Source of the DNA: Chrysogorgia sp. JL179-B06
Lineage: Eukaryota > Cnidaria > Anthozoa > Scleralcyonacea > Chrysogorgiidae
Reading direction: 5' to 3'
NCBI GenBank assembly: GCA_035772405.1
Contig: JAYKKM010000052.1
Coordinates: forward strand, 1,067,501-1,131,500
Length of the DNA: 64,000 nucleotides
This document shows positions 56,226 to 64,000 of the stretch, piece after piece (positions within the stretch are counted from its first letter, which is position 1; each line of letters begins with the position of its first letter). Both the position numbers and the translations under genes were made by a program. Under the pieces are notes generated by a model that was not told the DNA's origin, made no database searches, and worked only from the letters and a program-made list of their open reading frames with translations.

Positions 56226-57169
56226 AAAGCGAGGTATTAAAGTGGCCCAAAACTGATACCATAACCATTAACCACGCAAACTAACCACGGACCACATCCA
56301 CTTTATAGTAGATTACACCAAGTCCTCAATATATGTTGTATATTAGTATTATCAGTATATTACTTTAGGGTTATTTTTGGGGTTTCCTGTACTTAAACAG
56401 GTTTGCGAAACAAAACAACAAATTTCCTAACAAGGTGGATAATAATAACCAACCCAAAACAACAAAGATCCTAACCCGCCACCTTACGAGTTTTCTATTT
56501 AGGTTACGGTTTCTACTGCCGGTTAGAAAACTCGCGTTAGGCGGGGGTTAGGATCTTTGTTGTTTTGGGGTCGGTTATTATTATCCACCTCGTTAGGCAA
56601 ATTGTTGTTTCGTTTCGCAAACCCATATTTAACAAAGATCCTAACCCGCCACCTTACGAGTTTTCTATTTAGGTTACGGTTTCTACTGCCGGTTAGAAAA
56701 CTCGCGTTAGGCGGGGGTTAGGATCTTTGTTGTTTTGGGGTCGGTTATTATTATCCACCTCGTTAGGCAAATTGTTGTTTCGTTTCGCAAACCCATATTT
56801 AACAAAGATCCTAACCCGCCACCTTACGAGTTTTCTATTTAGGTTACGGTTTCTACTGCCGGTTAGAAAACTCGCGTTAGGCGGGGGGTTAGGATCTTTG
56901 TTGTTTTGGGGTCGGTTATTATTATCCACCTCGTTAGGCAAATTGTTGTTTCGTTTCGCAAACCCATATTTAAGTACAAGAAACCTCAAAAATAACACTA
57001 ATACTGATGATACTAATACACTAACTGTAATTACTATAACATTATAAATCACTACAACACATATTAAGGACTTGGTGCAATCTACTATTAAGTGGATGTG
57101 GTCCGTGGTTAGTTTGCGTGGTTATGGTATCAGTTTTGGGCCACTTTAATACCTCTAATACCGCTTTAC
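56226..57169. mobile_element. Large foldback element with triplicated core
   Basis: Outer arms of about 190 bp mirror each other (GGTATTAAAGTGGCCCAAAA on the left at 56233; its complement ends at 57153). Between them lie three tandem units of 170-171 bp, nearly identical, starting at about 56461, 56631 and 56801. Each unit is itself partly palindromic (CCTAACCCGCC...GGCGGGGGTTAGG; GAGTTTTCTA/AGAAAACTCGC). ORFs on both strands here repeat with the unit and are not genes. Confidence 0.9.
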
Positions 57170-57259
57170 CCCTTGTGAAATACATTTACATGTAGGACCA
57201 TTTTAGTTACATTTTTCATGTTTTCACTGTTTGTTTTTGGTCTACTAAACAGGACAAGT

Positions 57260-57468
57260 TAGATTATGATTCACTTCGTTTCTATATCCTGAATTTTGAT
57301 TGGTTAGTTTACCTGCAAATAACTCAGATGACTAATGCTCAGAAAATTATTTGCAGCAAAAGGCAAATTTTACAATTGTGCATGCTCAGAAAATTATTTG
57401 CAGTAAGTTATTTGCAGGTAAACTAACCAATCAACATTCAGGATAGAAACGAAGTGAATGATAATCTA
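57260..57468. mobile_element. Foldback MITE, about 70-bp arms
   Basis: AGATTATGATTCACTTCGTT on the left and GAAGTGAATGATAATCT on the right; also GGTTAGTTTACCTGCAAATAA mirrored. The centre repeats GCTCAGAAAATTATTTGCAG twice. Confidence 0.85.
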
Positions 57469-57602
57469 AAAGGTTGGTGTTAAATTCCAAACTACTGTAT
57501 ATACTATATACTGTATATTATATATATATATACTGTATATATATATATACTGTATATCACATAAATAATATCAGTTTACCCTATTTGCACAGTTTGCAAT
57601 TG
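57469..57602. repeat. TA-rich tract with ACTGTATATA repeats
   Basis: TATATACTGTATAT is repeated several times between 57495 and 57558. Confidence 0.8.
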
Positions 57603-57689
57603 TTTATTCCATCTTACTTCTGAGTTCTGCCATGAAGGTGCAAATAGAGCATTCCAGTAGAATGTGTTGAGGAAATGATAGGATCCCTA

Positions 57690-57860
57690 TCATGCATAAT
57701 AAACATAAATCAGATCCACCAATGCTTTGTTTGAACATTCCATGAATGTCGGATCCTCCCCAGTAATAAAGACTTGTCGAATGTCCTCCAATGATCCAAT
57801 ACATGTAATTTTAAACTGTACCAGCTTGTCTTTAAAAATGTTCTCTACATTTGTAGATGA
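57690..57860 (-). CDS. Last coding exon of an unidentified minus-strand gene
   Basis: Strong acceptor TTTCTCTTTACAG|T at 57861; the stop TGA is at 57692-57690. Encodes 56 residues: SSTNVENIFKDKLVQFKITC, IGSLEDIRQVFITGEDPTFM, ECSNKALVDLIYVYYA. Regular amino-acid use and a good acceptor make it convincing. A polyadenylation signal AATAAA lies about 82 nt downstream on the minus strand (57608-57603). It enters in phase 0. No family recognised. Upstream exons are probably among those at 61669-61534 and 63281-63203. Confidence 0.62.
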   Translation of the reverse strand, partial: SSTNVENIFKDKLVQFKITCIGSLEDIRQVFITGEDPTFMECSNKALVDLIYVYYA

Positions 57861-57869
57861 CTGTAAAGA

Positions 57870-58714
57870 GAAATTATAATATACATTATATTCATACAGG
57901 TTATATTTACTCTCAACTGTATTTCTCAACTGTATTTCTCAAAGGCATTAATAATTCATCAGCTAATTATCCAATAATAAAGACCCGGCATCTAGCCATG
58001 GGATTGCATTTGGATAACTAAGTCAAACACTGTGTCTCAGAACACTAAAATATCTTAATTACGTATGCCGATCAAATGTATTGTAGTGTTCAACTAACAT
58101 AACCCTCCCATGAGAGAATATCATCCAATCATATCAAATATAACCTATACTTGTGTTAATTTGGGAAGCTATTTAAACAACTCCAGCTCGTGTCGCACCG
58201 GGATATCCAAACACTCGAAAACAATTAACAAAAACACTCGCACTACGCGCTTGTGTTTTCATACATTGTTTTCTCGTGTTTGGATATCCAGGTGAAACAC
58301 TCGCTGTCGTTGTTCAAATATTACGTGAATGATTGTCACTATTTGTGATATGATTGTCACCATTAAATAGTGGTGTTGGTCATGTGGCTTTCACATGGGT
58401 ATGGCCAGGTTCACTTGGCAGTTGCCCATCCTGCCTGATGCTACTGGTTATATCTATAACAAGCCTGCAATTCACCGCCCCCCCTGTAATTCATGGTGTG
58501 TATTGATCATACTTCATAGACTTTAGAACAACTTATAACAACTACAAGGATAATAAGCTTTTAAAACTGCTTCTGAAAAACAACATTAAAAAGTTTAGGT
58601 ACATCTAGCATTGACAACTAAGTGAATAAATTAAATTGAACTGATTAATAAATTATTTAATAAATTTATTTATAAAGATGATTTAATAAATTAAATTTAA
58701 CGTACAGTAAGATG
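57870..58714. other. Intron or intergenic; one hairpin
   Basis: A hairpin at about 58190-58300 has arms GGATATCCAAACACTCGAAA and its complement (CGTGTTTGGATATCC), with GTGAAACACTCGCTG beyond. No exon supported. Confidence 0.45.
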
Positions 58715-59415
58715 AAATGTTGTTTACCGTTCCTTAATATATTTTCTAGTTCCAGAGTTATAAAGATTTAAAGATGTCAAAATCAAGGGGAAATACAGAA
58801 CAAACAAATTGCTGATTCAGCACAACTTTATGACGTCATATTGTTTGAATGTTAGTTTGGTGAATGTTTAAATTAACTATAGCTCAGTTACTATATAGTG
58901 AAAGATGAAACACAGTTGATAATGTCACTGATTTTGTTGTCAAGGTAACACTGTTGTACCCAGGCCCCTTGCACGGATTTTATAAAACACACTGTATTTA
59001 TCACTGGGTGTATAATTTTCAAATTATTATAGTATAAATTTATTTTAGGCATGCATAGGTATGACAAGCACATGTCTGATATTATTTTATTCTTATCAAG
59101 ACAGAGTATGAAGGTGTTTTATAAAATCCGTGCAAGGGGCCTGGGTACAACAGTGTTACCTTGACAACAAAATTAGTGACATTATCAACTGTGTTTCATC
59201 TTTCACCATCTGTGTGCAAAGGTTTATTTGATTCTGACATATTAGTTCATTTTAACATTCACCAAACTAACATTCAAACAATATGATGTCATACTCATAA
59301 ATTTGTGCTGAATCAGCAATTTGTTTGTGCCATATTTTCCCTTGATTTTGACATCTTTAAATCTGTATAACTCTGTAACTAGAAAATATATCAAGGAACG
59401 GTAAACAGCATTTTG
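58715..59415. mobile_element. Long foldback element, about 290-bp arms
   Basis: Left arm TGTTTACCGTTCCTTAATAT to ATTTTATAAAACACAC and right arm GTGTTTTATAAAAT to ATATCAAGGAACGGTAAACA are inverted copies. They share CAGGCCCCTTGCACGGATTT and its complement, and GATGTCAAAATCAAGGG and its complement. Only about 110 bp separates the arms. Confidence 0.9.
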
Positions 59416-60035
59416 GTAAAAACATTTAGTTGAAACTCTAATTTTATCTTGATTAGATTTCAGTGACATTGTATTTTATCTACAGTAAGAACGCTGTCAA
59501 ACATAGTTATTGACATTTCTGACTATTCATTCTGTTGTAATTATTCTAATTAGTTATTTTATACGTCCTCATTCTATTTATCATATTATAACCTTTATAT
59601 ATTGTACTTAAGACCAAATAAAAAAAAATTGTGTAGTTCCGGTTACCCGACCGACCCTAGCTCAGCTCGCCCGTCCCTGTAAATTTTGTGACATATTTTT
59701 GCACCAAATGACTATTAGCCATAAAAAGGGTAGGTTTTATAGTTTTTACACAGACTTTAATGATAAAATAAGTTTTACCCTGTTAAAAAGCGTAAATAAT
59801 ATCACTACGTGACCTGCCACCGTCGCTGGCTTTGTAACAATCGCCATTTTGCTAAATTAGTTCCCAGGCGTCTTTCTTGCACAACAATATAATGGAACAA
59901 GATGATGGCCTGTGTGGCAATAGAACAAAAACTTTTCTCAAAAAAAATAAAATCCCGAGCTACCTACCCTAATTTTTTTAAGATGTAACCGGAACCACAT
60001 GTAATTTTAATTTACTTTTAATTTATTCAGTTATA
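59416..60035. other. No gene recognised
   Basis: AT-rich; CCGGTTACCCGACCGACCCTAG at 59640 pairs loosely with ATGTAACCGGAACCACAT at 59984, so a MITE of about 360 bp is possible. Confidence 0.35.
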
Positions 60036-60635
60036 TACCGTAGAATCTTGAAAGTAACCGCCCACCGAAAGTAGCGGCCCCCTCGAAAGTAGCCACTTTT
60101 TTAAACAATTACTACAAACACCCGAAAGTAGCTGCCCCTCTTAAAGTAACTGCCCTCCCCTGAAAGTAGCCGACCCTCCGATCTTAAAGTAATGCCCCCC
60201 CCCCGAAAGTAGCCATAACTATTGTATAAATAAGTTGTAACATCTGTTTAACAATGTATTTTGAATGGCATGGATTAAAACATGTATAAAACTATATCAA
60301 ATATTCAGGAATTTCAGACAGTAGTTATAAGTTTGTCTTTGTCATCGTTCAGACGTCCTGTTCCATTTCCGTTCGGTATCTGAATATTCAGTATCGAGTA
60401 CGGTAAATTATTAGCATTAGAAATTAAGTAACAACTATTATAATTTAATCAAAATAAAACAAAACTTTGAAACGTTGTGCAAAATGTACAGTAGTGGTTA
60501 AAACTTGGCCGATGCTAAAAATAACAACCCAAAAGTAACCGCCCCTCAGAAAGTAACCGCCCCTCAGAAAGTAGCCGCCTTAGAGGTCACTAATTTTGAA
60601 AGTAGCTGCCCCGGTTACTTTCGAGATTCTACGGT
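60036..60635. mobile_element. Element with GAAAGTAGCCGCCCC tandem ends
   Basis: Outer inverted termini ACCGTAGAATCTTGAAAGTA and TACTTTCGAGATTCTACGGT. Inside each end are several direct copies of a 16-bp unit close to CGAAAGTAGCCGCCCC (60060-60210 and 60530-60615). The centre is AT-rich non-coding. Confidence 0.8.
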
Positions 60636-60870
60636 ATTATTACATCAATTTCTTGTACCGGTAATTAGATATTAGTCTTCAATAGATAAAGAGCCTTCCA
60701 TGAGGGATACTATGCTATTGAATAAACCATTTTTATTATTATTGTTATTATTATTATTATTAATTAGCATAAGAAAATCTAATAGGAGATAAGTCAGGAT
60801 CACTTTGAATTTTTATAAGAGAAAATTGTGGCTATATTAATAAAATTAAAATTACATTGTACCAGTATAC

Positions 60871-61335
60871 AGTGGCGCTTAATAGTTTTTGTAACTCTTT
60901 TGTGCGTGTAAAGTACATGGAGTCTCAGTGTACATGCAGAGCGATTACACGCACAAGATTGTGTACTGCGCTCAAAACTACACAGACTACACAAAGCTAA
61001 TTGAGGCATAATACTCATTGTGATGTGTCTTCATTGAGGCATAATAAATTCTTTCATTTTGATTTGCACAAATTCCATGTCAACATGAAAGAATTCACCA
61101 TGCCTCATGCCTCTATAGACACTATCAGATGTCTATTTCTCACATTTTGAATATTAAGCCCTGCTCGCTACTGGTACATGCAAGAAACTTTGTATAGTGC
61201 GTCTACATGTTATACACAAAGCTTTGTGTATTTTTGGTGTAATTACACGAAGAGTGGGTGTAAAAATGCTGCGTGTACACAAAGATTACACGCAATTTAG
61301 TCCACAAAGGTGTTACAAAACTTTTAAGCATCACT
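60871..61335. mobile_element. Foldback MITE
   Basis: AGTGGCGCTTAATAGTTTTT at the left and AAACTTTTAAGCATCACT at the right are imperfect inverted ends. Inner GTGCGTGTAAA/TTACACGC and GAGGCATAATAAATTCTTTC/GAAAGAATTCACCATGCCTC pairs add structure. Confidence 0.7.
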
Positions 61336-61533
61336 AGTTTGAAGATATGAATTTTATCTTCTTGTGACATTGTGGTGAAAATAATATTTTACTCAATTGC
61401 TATGCTAATTTGTAAAATACTGTTTTTACCACACAAAGATAAAACCATATACATAATTGCATCACCATTTAACATCATACTGTATATGTATGTAAAATTA
61501 AACTCTGACCTACCCAATACTTTGAAGGATTAC

Positions 61534-61669
61534 TGTCCATCAACTCTGGGAATTTTTTGCAAGTAAGCAATGTGCCATTCTTTTGTAGTCCCCTTGCTTA
61601 GGGTGGCCCATAGAAGAATGATCCAATATCCACAATAAGATGTTTTCTCACTGGTAAGACACTGATACA
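61534..61669 (-). CDS. Candidate internal exon of the minus-strand gene
   Basis: Acceptor TACTTTCTCCAG|TG, donor GGACA|GTAATC, 136 nt. Reads YQCLTSEKTSYCGYWIILLW, ATLSKGTTKEWHIAYLQKIP, RVDG. The acceptor is good and the donor only fair. A second frame is also open here, so the assignment is tentative. Nearby, an open stretch IVDVEELQTFMELTPSN (about 61803-61750) after TTTTAG could be an alternative last exon. Confidence 0.3.
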
Positions 61670-61809
61670 CTGGAGAAAGTATAGGATGATACGTAGGAGT
61701 TGAATATAAAGGCTGGTTAAAGATATTTATGTCACTATTATACGCCAGTCAGTTGGATGGTGTTAATTCCATGAAGGTCTGTAACTCCTCAACATCAACT
61801 ATCTAAAAC

Positions 61810-62060
61810 ATAAAAATCTCAAAATTAACAATAATTTATAAACAAAATACAGAAACTGCAAATGACCTGCTACAATGAGCACACATTTTCTATTTAACAA
61901 TTTACAATCATACAATCATGTGACTTATATATGCATTTCCATGGGTTCTTGCCCATGATCTACTGAAGGACAGATACATGGATGGCGTCAAATCATGTCA
62001 GCAGCTATGTTTTTCTTTTTTCGTGCCCCAAATCTTTGGGGTTGTTTTTGATTGTATAAA
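61810..62060. other. No gene recognised
   Basis: AT-rich; nothing supported. Confidence 0.4.
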
Positions 62061-62245
62061 ACAAATAGATTCCATTTTTTGTTGTCTGTTCAGTTATAGA
62101 AATAGAGGACGTCAGATCGTGGTAAGAACATCAGTGACCCACTCGACTCTGTAGCTCGTGGGCAACTTTTTTTGTTCTTACTACGTTCTGACGTCATCTG
62201 TGCATCTATAACTGAACAGACAATGGCAAAATGGAATCTATTTGT
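62061..62245. mobile_element. Foldback MITE
   Basis: ACAAATAGATTCCATTTTTT and ATGGAATCTATTTGT are inverted ends; inner TGTCTGTTCAGTTATAGA and TCTATAACTGAACAGACA pair as well. Confidence 0.85.
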
Positions 62246-63202
62246 CAATTAGACAACGAGCTTGAGTTGTCTATGAGAAACCATGGTCAGTTTCTACTAA
62301 AAGCAGAGTTAACATTTTCAACAAATTACATGTATTTGAAACAAATTATTCAACAGCTTATCTGAAATCTTGTTAAACACCTTGAAAAGCAACTATTTTT
62401 GCTGCTCGTGCTCTATCACTCTTATATAGTAATATAGAGAGTGACCAGTAGCTCAACCAATAGAGGATTTGTGATAGTCCTAGTTTGTTTATACTAATAT
62501 TTTATAACACTAAATGGTTTCTTTAGAAATTTGGTGTTCATATATTTTTTCATTGTGAAATTTGATTAATTTGCAGCTGAAACAGATAAATTATGGCTAT
62601 AGGAACAGGGATAACTACTTTAATACTACATTTACAAACATTTGTGATTTGGCTATAAAATTATAAATTAAAATAAGCTATAGTCTATAGAACCAACAAA
62701 GTCAATATTACTTTGCACATTGCTTCAATTTCTGTTGCCAACATTTTAATTTATATATGATTTGAAAATAATAGTGTGAGCACTGCCATGCAATCTGCCA
62801 AAGGCAAAGGTTAACGTTTCACTCCGTCGTCAACACATGAACACAAATCACCAAAGCCCAAAGGTAAAAATGTAATCGAAGAGCATCTTCGCAGTATACA
62901 AACATTTTACTTACTTTTTAATAAGCATGAATGGGAGTCTTCATTGACAATTACATTTCGTTTCAAATAAAATATCAATTCGACGTCATTCAACCTTTGA
63001 CTCAAGTCGAGAAGGAAGACAGGAAGCCATCTTGGATTGCGACTTTAATTTAGTTCTCCGTGAAGCGTGATATAACGCGGAACCCGCGAGTTATAATCAC
63101 GCGAGTACACTAAATAATTATTAAATACTCTAAAGTATACTAATTATTAATTTGCGTCGCAGGATTTTAACTAGAAGCGCATCAATGACTGAGTTTACGT
63201 AC
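62246..63202. other. Intron or intergenic of the minus-strand gene
   Basis: On the minus strand a stretch reading LLDLSQRLNDVELIFYLKRN then VIVNEDSHSCLLK (about 63015-62918) ends at AAAAA|GTAAGT, a good donor. An ATGGC after CAAG at about 63033 is in another frame. Possible exon, unproven. Confidence 0.3.
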
Positions 63203-63281
63203 CTCGCTTAGGTCTTCGACCTGATTTGCTTCCGTCAGGATAATGGCTTCGCCTTCGACCTGCTGTATTAGTTGTTTTCAT
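63203..63281 (-). CDS. Candidate first exon of the minus-strand gene
   Basis: ATG at 63281-63279 leads into MKTTNTAGRRRSHYPDGSKS and GRRPKR, basic and proline/glycine-rich like a nuclear localisation signal. It ends at AAGCGAG|GTACGT, a near-consensus donor. A different frame upstream (63463-63278) overlaps the start. It could instead be 5' UTR. No homology recognised. Confidence 0.35.
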
Positions 63282-63924
63282 TTTGAAGCGATATCCAGAC
63301 TTTGGTAATTACACGGCCAGAACTCACTGATATCTTTCGTTAAATGAACAAGCGAACCAATTAATTCATACGTGCTCATATTATAGAAATCCATAACGTG
63401 AAAATCGTATTGGAAGGTAAAAGCGATAACTGCGTGTCTCGTGCAGTGATCACAACCAAACAAACAAATTCAGCGCGCAGCGTTCTCATTGGTTAAGATC
63501 ATTATGACGCCTAGACTACAACCCGCATCCACCCGCATTGCTTCTCCAGAACCTTAGAACCCAACCTCGTACCCAGGCTCTTCCTGTTCCATACGCTATA
63601 TTTATGAATTTTTGGTTAAAAATGTTGTTAAAGACACTAAATAAACAAAAAGTTCATTCCATCCGCCAAACTGACGTCTCAGCGCCTTCGATTCCTGGCA
63701 GTCGAAAGTTCTCGACGTCATTTAGCTCATGTTTGAGAGTGTTAACAAAAATGGCGCGCACGTGTAAATAAATCACCTTTTCGCATGCCAGAGTTGCCTG
63801 CGGAGGAAGCTACGCAGTTACAAAAAACAACATTTTTTTATGAATGGAGCAGATACATATCATATTCCATGTCATTTCTTACACCTTCATGTTATTCGGA
63901 ACATATGTTTTAGTGAAAGGCGGT
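63282..63924. other. Probable promoter-side region, no gene
   Basis: Higher GC than neighbours. Contains CCTCGTACCCAGGCTC (63566-63581), a string I associate with abundant anthozoan repeats. No supported exon. Confidence 0.35.
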
Positions 63925-64000
63925 TAATCTAAATGTGTGTTAATCAAAAGGTGTGTTATTAAGGTGTGTTACTGAAAACTTGTGTTAATCAAAAGGTGTG
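63925..64000. repeat. Start of a second TGTGTTAATCAAAAGG array
   Basis: Units GTGTGTTAATCAAAAG, GTGTGTTATTAAG and GTGTGTTACTG are related to the array at 54970. It continues past the window edge. Confidence 0.8.

Noticed and set aside
56693..57052. Paired ORFs on both strands (119 and 106 codons)
   Set aside because: They repeat with the 170-bp unit of the foldback element and encode nothing recognisable.

Overview
This is a repeat-rich, AT-rich piece of an animal nuclear genome. Spliceosomal introns, a synaptotagmin-type double-C2 gene, a rhodopsin-like GPCR relic and a MADF-domain gene point to a metazoan. The mix of Penelope-like elements with GIY-YIG endonucleases, CR1/Jockey-like and R2-like LINEs, tRNA-derived SINEs and many foldback MITEs suggests a marine invertebrate, most likely a cnidarian (anthozoan). 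That placement is inference; no species is identifiable from sequence alone.

Layout. 1-6.3 kb: wreckage of R2-like (-) and Jockey/CR1-like (+) LINEs, a SINE, and TAC/ATT/TTC microsatellites. 6.3-24.4 kb (+): a synaptotagmin-like gene. A C2A-type exon (6367-6682) lies far upstream of a second C2A-type exon (19333-19696), which is followed by two C2B exons (20397-20526 and 23977-24365). The long gap between the two C2A exons holds a three-level nest: a Penelope-like element with inverted terminal repeats (9098-16320) is split by a LINE (about 9917-15301), which is split by a Helentron/HINE-like element (about 12850-14376). Introns carry TTAA-flanked MITEs and long foldback elements. 24.4-30.3 kb: mostly unannotated, with an unrecognised 158-codon ORF and a GPCR pseudogene. 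30.5-38.2 kb: a 3'-truncated LINE (-) carrying a 2A-like motif, then a nearly full-length LINE (+) with a largely intact EN-RT ORF. 38.2-52 kb: foldbacks, SINEs, (TA)n arrays, a second Penelope-like element (-) with a well-formed hammerhead-ribozyme motif, and a 58-codon ORF for a small secreted peptide on the minus strand (44991-45167). 52-54.4 kb: a decayed Ty3/gypsy pol (-). 54.6-55.4 kb: MADF-domain exons cut off by a palindromic repeat array. 55.4-64 kb: several foldback/MITE elements lying around scattered exons of an unidentified minus-strand gene (a convincing last exon at 57860-57690, possible exons at 61669-61534 and 63281-63203). The window ends inside another palindromic array.

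Host genes are few: the synaptotagmin-like gene, the small secreted peptide ORF, the MADF gene and the minus-strand gene at 57.6-63.3 kb. Everything else with coding character is transposon-derived or broken. Exon limits come from reading splice consensus and frame by eye and have not been tested against transcripts.
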